Shown piece by piece: positions 8,175-16,856 of a stretch of DNA of 39,765 nt (positions are counted from its first letter, which is position 1; the number at the start of each line of letters is the position of its first letter). Both the position numbers and the translations under genes were made by a program. The stretch is from Nitrospirota bacterium (GTDB lineage Bacteria > Nitrospirota > 9FT-COMBO-42-15 > HDB-SIOI813): assembly GCA_016217665.1 (NCBI GenBank), contig JACRHF010000073.1:1-39765 (forward strand). The letters are read 5' to 3'. The notes under the pieces were generated by a model, which worked only from the letters and a program-made list of their open reading frames with translations, made no database searches and was not told the origin of the DNA.

Positions 8175-8223
8175 AGAGGGTTCCAGGGTTCGAGGGGTCA
8201 AGGGGTCAAGTGTTGAACCCTCT
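8175..8223. repeat. Inverted repeat between rph and rdgB
   Basis: Perfect 9-bp arms AGAGGGTTC and GAACCCTCT enclose a loop with the tandem AGGGGTCAAGGGGTCA. It fills the rph-rdgB spacer. Transcription must cross it if the genes share a transcript. It could fold in RNA, but there is no T-run. Confidence 0.5.
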
Positions 8224-8946
8224 CTATATTTCCCCTACCAGTTTCCTCTGTATATCAACGATCTCTTCTATCCCATGCCTGGCCAGCGTAATCAGCCCTT
8301 CCATCTGTGCCTTGGAGAATGGCGATCCTTCGGCAGTGCCCTGGATCTCTACAAACCTCCCCTTTCCGGTCATCACAATATTCATATCCACCTCTGCCGT
8401 AGAATCCTCTGCATAGTTTAAATCGATCACGGGTTCTTCATTCACAATCCCGACGCTGACGGCGGCAAGGTAATCCCTGACAGGAATCTCAGCAATCATC
8501 CCGTTCTTGAGCGCAAACTTCATGGCATCTGCCAGCGCAATAAAAGAGCCTGTAATGGATGCCGTCCGCGTCCCGCCGTCCGCCTGTATGACATCGCAGT
8601 CTATCCAGACCGTCCTTTCACCCAACAGCTCCAGGTCCACAACCGAGCGGAGCGCCCTGCCAATGAGACGCTGGATCTCATGCGTCCTGCCGCCGATCTT
8701 TCCCCTTGCCGACTCCCTGACGATCCTTGAATGGGCAGACCGGGGGAGCATGGCATACTCCGCAGTAACCCACCCCTTATTCTTATCCTTAAGATGGGGG
8801 GGGACCTTTTCCTCTATCGTGGCCGTACAGATGACCTTGGTATCTCCCACCTCGATTAAGACCGACCCCTCTGCATACTTGATGTAGTTCCTGTGTATCT
8901 TTACATGCCTTAACTCATCATTCTTTCTTCCATCGCTTCTTGTCAT
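8224..8946 (-). CDS. rph: Ribonuclease PH
   Basis: RNase PH is a phosphate-dependent 3'-5' exoribonuclease that trims tRNA 3' ends. The 240-residue protein has the standard length. It shows the N-terminal [10 protein letters not shown] motif, [31 protein letters not shown], the [16 protein letters not shown] helix, [18 protein letters not shown] (phosphate/RNA site), and [20 protein letters not shown] near the end. It starts four bases after the murI stop and precedes rdgB, a gene order common in bacteria, so the three are probably cotranscribed. Nothing looks damaged. Confidence 0.97.
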   Translation of the reverse strand: MTRSDGRKNDELRHVKIHRNYIKYAEGSVLIEVGDTKVICTATIEEKVPPHLKDKNKGWVTAEYAMLPRSAHSRIVRESARGKIGGRTHEIQRLIGRALRSVVDLELLGERTVWIDCDVIQADGGTRTASITGSFIALADAMKFALKNGMIAEIPVRDYLAAVSVGIVNEEPVIDLNYAEDSTAEVDMNIVMTGKGRFVEIQGTAEGSPFSKAQMEGLITLARHGIEEIVDIQRKLVGEI

Positions 8947-8950
8947 CTCT

Positions 8951-9775
8951 TCACCCCAAATCTATCCTTTCTACTGTTGATATCTTCTCCCCAAGAAATC
9001 TGCTCCCCTGTTCTTCAAAACGGAGGGGAACGTCTGTCACAAAAAATCTTCTTGCGGCGGCCACTGCCGGCAGATTCCCCTCTCTCTCCGGCGCAATCAG
9101 ACCGAGCTGTGTCAGCATCGCTTTCACCTCTAAGGCCGTCTCCTCTGCCGAGTCTATCAGCGTCACCCCGCTCCCCATGACCTGCTGTATTGTCTTTTTT
9201 AACAAAGGGTAATGGGTGCATCCCAACACCAGCGTGTCTATCCCCTCCTTTTTTAAGGGGGTCAGGTACCTCTCGACAATAGACAGGGTAATGTCGTCCT
9301 GGATCCATCCCTCTTCTACCAACGGGACAAACAGGGGGCAGGCCTGGCCTATCGTATCAATGTCTGCACGGATGGCCTTGATCTCCCTGGTATAGGCGCT
9401 GCTTCTGACCGTCGTTTCCGTTCCTATGATCCCCACCTTCCCATTCTTCGTCACCTTCACAGCAGCCCGCGCCCCTGCCTCTATCACCCCGACGAGGGGG
9501 AGGGAAAATTCTTTCCGCAGGGCAGAAAGACTGACTGCGGAGGCCGTATTGCAGGCGACCACTAAAAGTTTTATGTTGAACTGTAAGAGGAACCGGGTGT
9601 TCTGGATCGAATATTTGGTGACCGTCTCCTCAGACTTTGTCCCATACGGGAGATGTGCCGTATCCCCGAGGTATAAGGTGTCCTCCCCCGGCAAGATCCT
9701 GATGATCTCTTTGAGGACCGTGAGCCCGCCAATGCCGGAGTCAAATATGCCGATAGGCCTTTTAGCATTCGTCAT
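8951..9775 (-). CDS. murI: Glutamate racemase
   Basis: MurI converts L- to D-glutamate for peptidoglycan. The 274-residue protein has the [16 protein letters not shown] start with its catalytic-site aspartate, DTAHLPYG, the first catalytic cysteine in [10 protein letters not shown], and the second in [11 protein letters not shown]. It heads the minus-strand run murI-rph-rdgB-DUF374-waaA and is divergent from cspA. The segment [12 protein letters not shown] resembles a palindromic-repeat peptide, but it fits the normal family alignment and I do not count it as one. Confidence 0.97.
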   Translation of the reverse strand: MTNAKRPIGIFDSGIGGLTVLKEIIRILPGEDTLYLGDTAHLPYGTKSEETVTKYSIQNTRFLLQFNIKLLVVACNTASAVSLSALRKEFSLPLVGVIEAGARAAVKVTKNGKVGIIGTETTVRSSAYTREIKAIRADIDTIGQACPLFVPLVEEGWIQDDITLSIVERYLTPLKKEGIDTLVLGCTHYPLLKKTIQQVMGSGVTLIDSAEETALEVKAMLTQLGLIAPEREGNLPAVAAARRFFVTDVPLRFEEQGSRFLGEKISTVERIDLG

Positions 9776-9849
9776 AGAGAAGCTAATGCTATGCTAAATA
9801 GGAAGATGAGTCAACCCCTCCCTTCAGAGTGTGTCATTTATTTATCTTC

Positions 9850-9879
9850 TTGACTTACTTGATGAGGGTATGCTAATAT
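9850..9879 (+). promoter_or_regulatory. Predicted promoter of cspA (extended -10)
   Basis: TTGACT, an 18-bp spacer, then TGCTAATAT, which gives a TGn extended -10 with a TAATAT hexamer. It is the only strong sigma70-like signal on the plus strand between murI and cspA. Transcription would begin near 9886, leaving a leader of roughly 115 bases. Confidence 0.6.
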
Positions 9880-9916
9880 TTTTTTTAGAATTTTGGAAGT
9901 TTTTGATTTTTTAAAG

Positions 9917-9950
9917 GCCACAAAGACTTTTCGACTTTGTGGCTTTTTTT
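9917..9950 (+). terminator. Terminator-like hairpin in the cspA leader
   Basis: Perfect 9-bp arms GCCACAAAG and CTTTGTGGC around a 9-base loop, followed directly by seven T. It sits between the predicted cspA promoter and the cspA start. No plus-strand gene ends upstream, since murI is divergent. It is oriented only for plus-strand transcription, so an attenuator in the leader is the simplest reading. Confidence 0.7.
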
Positions 9951-10002
9951 ATTTGTTGAGACCTTCTGAGATTCGAGTTTACAGAAAAGGAGGTAACAGG
10001 AA

Positions 10003-10203
10003 ATGGCTAATGGAACAGTAAAGTGGTTTAATGATTCAAAAGGCTTTGGCTTTATTACAAGCGAAGACGGTAGTGATGTATTTGTCCATCATACTTCCAT
10101 CCAGGGCGAAGGCTTTAAGAGCCTTGCCGAGGGTGACTCAGTAAAATTTGATACTGAAGCGGGACCGAAAGGCCCCAAGGCAATCAATGTAACAAAGCTG
10201 TAA
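10003..10203 (+). CDS. cspA: Cold-shock domain protein (CspA family)
   Basis: A 66-residue single cold-shock domain. The nucleic-acid-binding motifs are intact: RNP1-like KGFGFI and RNP2-like VFVHH, with the NGTVKWFND start. CspA-type proteins bind single-stranded RNA/DNA, melt RNA structure and can act as antiterminators. A strong AAGGAGGT site lies a few bases upstream of the ATG. The leader carries a terminator-like hairpin and a second intrinsic terminator follows the gene, so it is probably a monocistronic unit that could control its own leader. Confidence 0.97.
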   Translation: MANGTVKWFNDSKGFGFITSEDGSDVFVHHTSIQGEGFKSLAEGDSVKFDTEAGPKGPKAINVTKL

Positions 10204-10212
10204 TTGAATGAT

Positions 10213-10250
10213 AAAAGCCCCCCCTTGCTTCTACACGCGGGGGGCTTTTT
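10213..10250 (+). terminator. Intrinsic terminator after cspA
   Basis: AAAAGCCCCCC pairs with GGGGGGCTTTTT around a short loop and ends in a T-run, beginning about 10 bases after the cspA stop. Confidence 0.88.
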
Positions 10251-10294
10251 GCTTTTTGAGGTAAAAGAAGTTCGTTACAAAGGAGAAAATAAAA

Positions 10295-10822
10295 ATGGAT
10301 AATGTTATGAGTGAAATTACAATGAGGGAGAAGAAAAGAATCGTACTGGTTGCACACGACAACATGAAGAAGGAATTGCTTGAATGGGCGCTATTCAATA
10401 AAGACAGTCTCTCAAAGCACGAGTTATTCGCAACAGGCAGTACCGGAAAGATAATGGTAAGGGCATTAGAACTGCCCGTTAATTGCTTTAAAAGTGGTCC
10501 TCTCGGTGGTGACCAGCAGATCGGTGCGAAAATAGCAGAAGGCGACATTGATATGGTGATTTTTTTCTGGGACCCTCTTGAACCGCATCCTCATGATGTT
10601 GACGTCAAAGCACTGCTCAGGATCGCCGCTGTTTACAACATTCCTATTGCCTGTAACAGGGCATCTGCTGATTTCATTATTTCATCACCTCTTATGAGCG
10701 ATGTATACGAACGAATCGTTGTTGACTATGAGATTACACAAAGCACAAGGAATGCCATGTTTGCACAGGATGATGAATTACAGAATGATAAACAGCCCGC
10801 TGACACCCTGCAACAGGAATAA
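10295..10822 (+). CDS. mgsA: Methylglyoxal synthase
   Basis: MgsA converts dihydroxyacetone phosphate to methylglyoxal and phosphate, a bypass of lower glycolysis used when phosphate is short. The protein has KRIVLVAHDNMKKELLEWA at the start, the phosphate-binding FATGSTG, GPLGGDQQIGAKIAEGDIDM with the catalytic-type aspartates, FFWDPLEPHPHDVDVKAL, and IPIACNRASADF. It is 175 residues, slightly longer than the typical ~150 because of a polar C-terminal tail after ITQSTRNAM. An AAGGAG site precedes the ATG. It lies between the cspA terminator and ftsH. Confidence 0.93.
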   Translation: MDNVMSEITMREKKRIVLVAHDNMKKELLEWALFNKDSLSKHELFATGSTGKIMVRALELPVNCFKSGPLGGDQQIGAKIAEGDIDMVIFFWDPLEPHPHDVDVKALLRIAAVYNIPIACNRASADFIISSPLMSDVYERIVVDYEITQSTRNAMFAQDDELQNDKQPADTLQQE

Positions 10823-10869
10823 CCCTCCCGTCACGTTTCCAACTCTTCCAACCTCAGCTTGCATAGACC

Positions 10870-10898
10870 TTGCGCTTATCCCTTTTTACTCGTAATAT
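10870..10898 (+). promoter_or_regulatory. Candidate promoter for ftsH
   Basis: TTGCGC, 17 bp, TAATAT, placed 30 bases upstream of the ftsH ATG. The -35 is imperfect. No regulator site is obvious. Confidence 0.4.
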
Positions 10899-10927
10899 GT
10901 CATAAAGGATGAAAACAGGAACGAATC

Positions 10928-12802
10928 ATGGCTGCTGATAAGAAAAACCCGATAGCAGGTATTACCGGTACATATTGGAGGTTGATTGCGGTTTTTTTTA
11001 TCCTTGCAGTATTATTATATGTATGGAATGGCTTTTTCAGCACCGGCGCCCCTGAGAAATATACGATAAATTACAGTCAATTCATGGTGCAATTGAACAA
11101 CGGCAACATCAAATCCGTTTCAATAAAAAAGCTACTGGTAATCGGTGAATTAACTAACGAGGTGAGCATACAATCCCAGGGAGAAAAGAAACCCGCACAA
11201 GTGAAATACTTCCAGACCTTTCTGCCCCCTTTCCAGGGGGAAGGACTCCTTTCTCAACTGAGGGAAAAGAATGTGCTTATCACCATCGAGCCGGATGATC
11301 AAGGATTTTTATGGACGATTCTGGTCGGGATACTGCCATGGGCGCTGATCATCGGTGTCTGGGTCTTCATCATGAGGAGAAGTCAGCAGATTCAGGGTGG
11401 TCCGGGAGGGCTCTTTACGTTCGGAGCAAGCAAGGCCAAACTGTATGATACTAAAAAACAGAATGTGACCTTTAAAGACGTTGCGGGGATGAACAATGTA
11501 AAAATGGAACTGAGAGAGACGATAGAGTTTCTGAAAGACCCCTCCAGATTCGCAAAGATCGGCGCTAAAGTACCAAAGGGAGTGCTTCTGGTCGGACCTC
11601 CGGGAACAGGCAAGACCCTTCTTGCGCGAGCAACAGCAGGAGAGGCTTCGGTTCCTTTTTATAGCATCAGCGCTTCTGAATTCATTGAGATGTTTGTTGG
11701 AGTCGGCGCCTCACGCGTCAGGGATATGTTCAAAAAGGCAAAGGAGTCCCAGCCAAGCATTATTTTCATAGATGAGATTGATGCTGTAGGCCGCACACGC
11801 GGTACAGGGCTTGGAGGCGGCCATGATGAAAGGGAACAGACACTGAACCAGCTTTTGAGTGAAATGGACGGATTTGATCCCCATGAAGAAGTGATAGTCA
11901 TTGCCGCAACAAACAGGCCTGATGTGCTGGATCCCGCCCTTTTGAGGCCGGGAAGGTTCGACAGGCATATTGTGATAGACAGGCCGGGCTGGAAGGAACG
12001 GAAGGCGATCATTGAAATCCATGTCAGAGGTAAGGTGATGGCGGATGATGTCAACTTCGAGATTCTGGCGAGGGGGACTCCGGGTATGACCGGCGCAGAC
12101 CTTGAGAATCTTACGAACGAAGCCGCACTCGTCGCCCTGCGAAAGGGCAAAGAGAAAATAGATATGCAGGACTTTGAGGAGGCTAAGGACATCATCCTTA
12201 TGGGAGCGGCAAAAGAAGAGACCATAAGCGATACGGAAAAAAGGATAACAGCGTATCATGAGGCAGGACATGCCCTGACCGCATGGGAACTGCCGGGAAC
12301 AGACCCTATATACAAGGTCAGTATCATCCCGCGCGGCATGGCGATGGGTGCAACGCAGCTCCTTCCCGAGGAAGACAGACATTATTATCCCCGAACTTAC
12401 CTCATGAACAGATTGAGTGTATCCCTCGCCGGAAGGGTCGCAGAAAAGATAGTTTTTAACGACATCAGCAGCGGCGCACAGAACGACCTGAAGGAAGCAA
12501 CTTCGCTGGCCGAGAAGATGGTGGCGCAGTGGGGAATGAGCGACAGGGTCGGCCCGATAAATCTCGGCCGTGGAGAAGAACATCCGTTCCTGGGCAGGGA
12601 GCTATCTCTACCAAAACGCTATAGCGAGGAGATGGCCTGGCTCATGGACCAGGAGATTCAGAAACTGATCATTGATGCGGAATCAAAAGCGACTGAAATA
12701 TTGACCGGAAAAAGACATGCCCTTGACGCCCTTGCAGAGGCCCTGATGAAGGAAGAGATGCTTGAAAGGGCCGATGTGGAGCGGATAATACAGGCATCCT
12801 GA
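10928..12802 (+). CDS. ftsH: ATP-dependent membrane zinc metalloprotease FtsH
   Basis: FtsH is a hexameric AAA+ protease anchored in the inner membrane that degrades membrane and regulatory proteins. The 624-residue protein has the expected order: a first membrane segment (~18-36), a periplasmic domain, a second membrane segment ([19 protein letters not shown]), the AAA+ module with Walker A GPPGTGKT (~223) and Walker B IIFIDEID, the second-region-of-homology sequence [20 protein letters not shown], and the zinc site AYHEAGHAL (~443). The C-terminal tail is short and ends soon after the protease domain. It appears complete and functional. Confidence 0.97.
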   Translation: MAADKKNPIAGITGTYWRLIAVFFILAVLLYVWNGFFSTGAPEKYTINYSQFMVQLNNGNIKSVSIKKLLVIGELTNEVSIQSQGEKKPAQVKYFQTFLPPFQGEGLLSQLREKNVLITIEPDDQGFLWTILVGILPWALIIGVWVFIMRRSQQIQGGPGGLFTFGASKAKLYDTKKQNVTFKDVAGMNNVKMELRETIEFLKDPSRFAKIGAKVPKGVLLVGPPGTGKTLLARATAGEASVPFYSISASEFIEMFVGVGASRVRDMFKKAKESQPSIIFIDEIDAVGRTRGTGLGGGHDEREQTLNQLLSEMDGFDPHEEVIVIAATNRPDVLDPALLRPGRFDRHIVIDRPGWKERKAIIEIHVRGKVMADDVNFEILARGTPGMTGADLENLTNEAALVALRKGKEKIDMQDFEEAKDIILMGAAKEETISDTEKRITAYHEAGHALTAWELPGTDPIYKVSIIPRGMAMGATQLLPEEDRHYYPRTYLMNRLSVSLAGRVAEKIVFNDISSGAQNDLKEATSLAEKMVAQWGMSDRVGPINLGRGEEHPFLGRELSLPKRYSEEMAWLMDQEIQKLIIDAESKATEILTGKRHALDALAEALMKEEMLERADVERIIQAS

Positions 12803-12803
12803 T

Positions 12804-12831
12804 CCTGATCTTTGCATCAGGGCTGTCATTT
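12804..12831 (+). terminator. Weak terminator candidate after ftsH
   Basis: CCTGAT-CTTTGC-ATCAGG hairpin (6-bp stem) just after the ftsH stop, with a short T-run several bases downstream. It lies between convergent ftsH and mltA. The stem is short, so this is tentative. Confidence 0.35.
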
Positions 12832-12880
12832 TTCCTGCACGACACTGATCTTCCCCCGATATTGCGAACACATTGAAGGG

Positions 12881-13993
12881 TTACCTTTGAATCAGGAAAT
12901 AGAGCTCCCCTCTCTCCTTCATCGAACCTGCCGCAATCCCGGACTCAGGCCCGCCGCCCCAGAATATGTCTACCCTGCCCGGCCCTTTGATGCCCCCCCC
13001 TTCATCCTGATTCAAGACAAACCTCTTGATCTCCCTCCAGCCTGTAATGGCACCGGAGGGGTCAACGACCGGGACTGTGGTCTTGATAAAAGACACCCCC
13101 CCTCTCGGGAACAGGGCCGGGTCTGTGGCAATCGAATGCCCTGGTGTCAGGGGAACCTGGAGACTCCCTTTCGCCTGACTGTTATCGATCTTAAAAAAGA
13201 TGTAGCGGGGATTTTTGTCCAGGATCGCATCCACCTGGTCCGGATGACTCCGGAGATACCTCTTGATCCCGGGAAGGCTCCCCTCCTCCGGCCTGATAGT
13301 CCCATGATCAATCAGAGACTTGCCAATGCTCACATAAGAATGACCATTATTGCCTGCGTAATGCACCCCCATCTTAGACCCATCCGGCAGTCTTATCATG
13401 CCGCTCCCCTGGATATGGAGAAAATAGGCCTCTACCGGGTCAGCAAGCCACGCAATCTCAAACCCCTTTTTCCCTAAGACCCCCTTCCCGTCAATCTCCT
13501 TTCGGGTATAGTAGGGTTGATCCTGTTTAAGATCATCAGGAGGGCGATAAAGGGGATAGCGGTATTCCTCTGTGGGGAAGAGACTCCCCTCGACCTCAGG
13601 GATGTAATAGCCGGTGAAGACCACGGTCCCTTTCCCATCCACACCGGACGCCTTGTACCATTCAAACAAGGTACCCATGATAAATTCCAGCATCTCCCTG
13701 GATTCCACGGTATCCATAATCCACAGGAGGGTCTTGTGCGTCCGGAGCACCTCTTCCACGCGGACGATCCTCCCACCATAGTTAAACCTTGTATCTGTAT
13801 CAAGCTGTTCCAGATACGAAAGATTGCTCTGGATCGCCTCCCGGAGGGACTTGCGGTCTATATCACCATACCCATGGGGAGGACTCACTGATGTGAGGGT
13901 ATAACTCCTTCCTGCAACAGGCGGGTTGGCCTGTGTAACAGCGCAACTCGTCGTCATTAAGATCAGGAATAATAAGACAGATAATCTGCGCAT
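12881..13993 (-). CDS. mltA: MltA-type murein transglycosylase (lipoprotein)
   Basis: MltA cleaves peptidoglycan glycan strands, forming 1,6-anhydro-muramyl ends, at the inner face of the outer membrane. The N-terminus is a lipoprotein signal (LLFLILMTTSC, lipid on the cysteine). The body shows MltA-family segments: TGYYIPEVEGSL, YPLYRPPDDL, LADPVEAYFLHIQGSG, VHYAGNNGHSYVSIGKSLI, and a C-terminal 3D domain with VDIFWGGGPES. At 370 residues it is typical. It follows the PAP2 gene by 14 bases on the same strand and is convergent with ftsH. Confidence 0.93.
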   Translation of the reverse strand: MRRLSVLLFLILMTTSCAVTQANPPVAGRSYTLTSVSPPHGYGDIDRKSLREAIQSNLSYLEQLDTDTRFNYGGRIVRVEEVLRTHKTLLWIMDTVESREMLEFIMGTLFEWYKASGVDGKGTVVFTGYYIPEVEGSLFPTEEYRYPLYRPPDDLKQDQPYYTRKEIDGKGVLGKKGFEIAWLADPVEAYFLHIQGSGMIRLPDGSKMGVHYAGNNGHSYVSIGKSLIDHGTIRPEEGSLPGIKRYLRSHPDQVDAILDKNPRYIFFKIDNSQAKGSLQVPLTPGHSIATDPALFPRGGVSFIKTTVPVVDPSGAITGWREIKRFVLNQDEGGGIKGPGRVDIFWGGGPESGIAAGSMKERGELYFLIQR

Positions 13994-14007
13994 ACGGAAG
14001 ATGCCTC

Positions 14008-14844
14008 CTAAAATTCTGCCTTGAGCCAGACCCCAAGAGTCTGGTCACCTGCTGCAGGAACAATGGTTACTCTGGTGCGAGACCCCTGGTGATACCTGAC
14101 AATACTCTTTCCCACCAGAGTGCCTATGATGGCGCCTGCAAGGACATCGGAGGGGAAGTGGGCCCCCTGTTCAACCCGGGCAAGACCAACCAGCGTGGCG
14201 ATGCCATAGGAGGTCAGATCAACCCAGCGCTCATCATAATATTCTGCAATCACAGAGGCAAGGGAAAATGCCTGTGTGGTATGGCCCGAGGGGAACGAGT
14301 GGTCCCCCCCAAAGGGCCTGAAGTGATAGGCCTCGCCTGTTTCACCAGGGCGTCTCCGGCCCACGATGACCTTCATCGTGGTCGTAATGACCCCTGCGCC
14401 TACAAGGCTTGAGGCAAAGGCATCCATGGCGACCCTCCTGGCCCTGTCATTCTCAAACAGAGAACCTGCCGCATAAAAGACCCCCATGATCCCAAAGGAG
14501 GGATAAGAGCCAAAGGATTCAACAACCTTAGCCATATCATCTACAGACGCTGTCCTGTTCCTCTGGACCTCTTCATAAACCGGTTTATCCACCAGCATGA
14601 CGGCCCCGATTCCGGCCACAGCAAGTGAAAAATCCACCCACTCTGCCTCTCCCCAGCGTACGGGGGCAGTCAGCACCTGTCTGGCATCCAGGACGAGGCT
14701 GCGGGCATAGTCTCTGGAAAAGGCAGAGGGCGGCCCCTCGGCTATAACCATCGGGGGACTAATAACATGACACAGCAAAAGGGAAAGGAACATTATAAGA
14801 AATAGAAGGGGTGTCCTTATCTTTTGCACGGCCAAATCTAACAT
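14008..14844 (-). CDS. PAP2-family membrane phosphatase
   Basis: A 278-residue protein with an N-terminal signal/anchor (TPLLFLIMFLSLLLCHVI) and the three-part PAP2 acid phosphatase signature: KVIVGRRRPGETG, then FPSGHTTQA, then ARVEQGAHFPSDVLAG with the catalytic histidine. Family members remove phosphate from lipid phosphates such as phosphatidate or undecaprenyl diphosphate on the periplasmic side. A cell-envelope role fits its coupling to mltA just downstream. Which lipid it uses cannot be decided from sequence. Confidence 0.9.
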   Translation of the reverse strand: MLDLAVQKIRTPLLFLIMFLSLLLCHVISPPMVIAEGPPSAFSRDYARSLVLDARQVLTAPVRWGEAEWVDFSLAVAGIGAVMLVDKPVYEEVQRNRTASVDDMAKVVESFGSYPSFGIMGVFYAAGSLFENDRARRVAMDAFASSLVGAGVITTTMKVIVGRRRPGETGEAYHFRPFGGDHSFPSGHTTQAFSLASVIAEYYDERWVDLTSYGIATLVGLARVEQGAHFPSDVLAGAIIGTLVGKSIVRYHQGSRTRVTIVPAAGDQTLGVWLKAEF

Positions 14845-14906
14845 AAGTCATTACAAAAAAAAAGGAGTCATTGACACACAGACTCATTTTAAGTGAAACT
14901 TAGATC

Positions 14907-16283
14907 ATGTCTAAGGACACATCAGATTCGAGGAGCCTCTCTTATGCAATAAAGGACGGGGTCTATTTTTCGATCATGGGGGGGATTGGAGAGGGGTATA
15001 TCAGCCCCTTTGCCATCTACCTGAAGGCGACAAACTATCAGATAGGGCTCCTGGCATCTATCCCTCCCCTCTTAGGCGCCTTTGTCCAGTTCCTGTCTGT
15101 CAGTATCCTTAACCGTATCAAAGACCGGAGGGCTCTTATCATCACGGGTGTAATTGCCCAGGCCCTTACCTGGATCCCTATCCTCCTGCTTCCCCTCATC
15201 TTCAGACCCTATGCAGTACCTCTCCTCATCATCGGGATCACCGCATACTTCTGCTTTGGAAACCTCGCCACCCCACCCTGGAACAGCCTGATGGGTGACA
15301 TCGTACCTGAAAAAACCCGGAGCACCTATTTTGGGCACCGCAACCGGATAATGAGCATCTTTTCTCTTGGCGCACTGACTCTAGCGGGCCTGATCCTTCA
15401 TGCGACAGAAAAGACCGGCTGGCTCTGGATCGGGTTCTCTCTTCTCTTCACTATAGCCCTCATATCAAGACTCCTGTCCGCTTATTGTCTTTCCAGGATG
15501 GACAATCCTGCTTATGTTGTCCATGAGAAAGACAATTTCAGCCTATGGCAATTCTTTGCAGATTTCAGACACTCAAGCTTCGTGAAGTTCGTTGTTTATA
15601 CCGGTTTGATTCACCTTTCTGTGATGCTGGCGGGTCCCTTCTTCGCTGTCTACATGCTGAGAGACCTTCACTTCTCTTATCTCCAATTCATGTCGGTCTC
15701 TGCCATCGCCGTGTTGGTCCAATATTTTACACTCCACAACTGGGGGAAATTCGGAGACAAGTTTGGGAACAGGAAGGCGCTTGTCATCGCAGGATTTACC
15801 CTTCCTGTCGTACCGGTGCTCTGGCTGTTCTCCACAAATTTTTATTTTATCCTGGTGATTCAGATGTTAGCCGGTTTTGCCTGGGCAGGTTTTAGCTTAA
15901 GCATGGGGAATTTCATATACGACGCCATCCCCTCACCCCAGCGCGCAAAGTGCGTGGCTATATTCAATGTTGTGAATGCAATCGGAATATTTTCCGGGGC
16001 AGCAATAGGTGGCTGGCTAACAAGATATCTCCCTTTATCACTTTCTATATCTGAACTTACGGTTTCGATGGTTTCAAATCTTCAATGGCTCTTCCTGATC
16101 TCCGGCGTTCTGAGACTTTTTATGTCTCTCCTCTTTCTGCCGGCCATCAGGGAGATGCGGGAGGTAGAACCTCTGACTCTAAGGGATCTGATTTTCAGGG
16201 TCTCTTCCATACGGCCTTTCTCAGGCCTCCGGTTTGACCTCTTTACAGGGAACAACAAAGACAAAAAAGACTCTAAACCTTAA
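14907..16283 (+). CDS. MFS transporter
   Basis: A 458-residue protein with about twelve hydrophobic helices and major-facilitator features, including an early glycine-rich helix (YFSIMGGIGEGYISPFAIYL) and the loop NRIKDRRALIITG that resembles motif A after helix 2. The substrate is not identifiable. It is transcribed divergently from the PAP2 gene, and its stop overlaps the stop of the convergent small gene by four bases (16280-16283), leaving no room for a terminator between them. Confidence 0.85.
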   Translation: MSKDTSDSRSLSYAIKDGVYFSIMGGIGEGYISPFAIYLKATNYQIGLLASIPPLLGAFVQFLSVSILNRIKDRRALIITGVIAQALTWIPILLLPLIFRPYAVPLLIIGITAYFCFGNLATPPWNSLMGDIVPEKTRSTYFGHRNRIMSIFSLGALTLAGLILHATEKTGWLWIGFSLLFTIALISRLLSAYCLSRMDNPAYVVHEKDNFSLWQFFADFRHSSFVKFVVYTGLIHLSVMLAGPFFAVYMLRDLHFSYLQFMSVSAIAVLVQYFTLHNWGKFGDKFGNRKALVIAGFTLPVVPVLWLFSTNFYFILVIQMLAGFAWAGFSLSMGNFIYDAIPSPQRAKCVAIFNVVNAIGIFSGAAIGGWLTRYLPLSLSISELTVSMVSNLQWLFLISGVLRLFMSLLFLPAIREMREVEPLTLRDLIFRVSSIRPFSGLRFDLFTGNNKDKKDSKP

Positions 16284-16588
16284 ACCTTCCTGAGGACTAT
16301 TTTATCGCCAGGATATTCGACTAACACGGTATCATCCGATATCTTCTCTGTTTTTATGCTCCCCTCCACCCTGACTCTACCCCAATCCTGCTGATATCTG
16401 TCTGCAATCTTTTTAAGTGTCCTGTTGGCATTGTCCAGGATCTCGATCACTGAGTTAAGGGCATACTGCAACTCTGTGGTCGCAGACTTCCAATCCTTCT
16501 TTGCCATAAAATAGTTGAATTTTGCAAGGTGAAGGTCCATTGCGATCTTACAGGCCTGTGGGTCCCGCATCTTCGAATCATCTTCCAT
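16280..16588 (-). CDS. Small helical protein of unknown function
   Basis: 102 residues when started at the ATG at 16588, which has a GAGGAGAA ribosome-binding site; the ORF-track start further upstream lacks one. The sequence (KIAMDLHLAKFNYFMAKKDW, ATTELQYALNSVIEIL) predicts long amphipathic helices followed by a short beta-rich tail (VEGSIKTEKISDDTVLVEYP). I do not recognise a family. It is convergent with the MFS gene. Confidence 0.7.
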   Translation of the reverse strand: MEDDSKMRDPQACKIAMDLHLAKFNYFMAKKDWKSATTELQYALNSVIEILDNANRTLKKIADRYQQDWGRVRVEGSIKTEKISDDTVLVEYPGDKIVLRKV

Positions 16589-16856
16589 GGTGTTCTCCTC
16601 GTGGTTTATTGATGACCGACTTTTCTCTCTTATATAGCCATAAGTAAGTTGCAAAAACTATGCAACCAGAAAAAGAGTGGAGGGATGAGGGTGAAAGACC
16701 TCTCTAACCTATTTAGTTTTATGAGGAAAATCTCTAATTGAATGGTCTGCAGAAATATCAGGAGATATCAACAGATGTGGAATGTTATTGATTCATTATT
16801 ATACACATCGATAATTCGTAGCCTTTTTATACAGCAGAGAGCCCTTTGTAGATTCC

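Noticed and set aside
9238-9268. CCCCTCCTTTTTTAAGGGGG in murI as another palindromic repeat copy
   Set aside because: The encoded [19 protein letters not shown] matches the normal glutamate racemase alignment, and the wings of the repeat are absent.
11221-11250. CCCCCTTTCCAGGGGG in ftsH as a repeat copy
   Set aside because: Short and without wings; it falls in the variable periplasmic region where such sequence is not unusual. Not strong enough.
11711-12583. 290-codon ORF on the minus strand inside ftsH (and 11659-12225)
   Set aside because: It lies wholly antisense to the well-conserved ftsH frame and its translation shows no domain or start signal; a shadow ORF.
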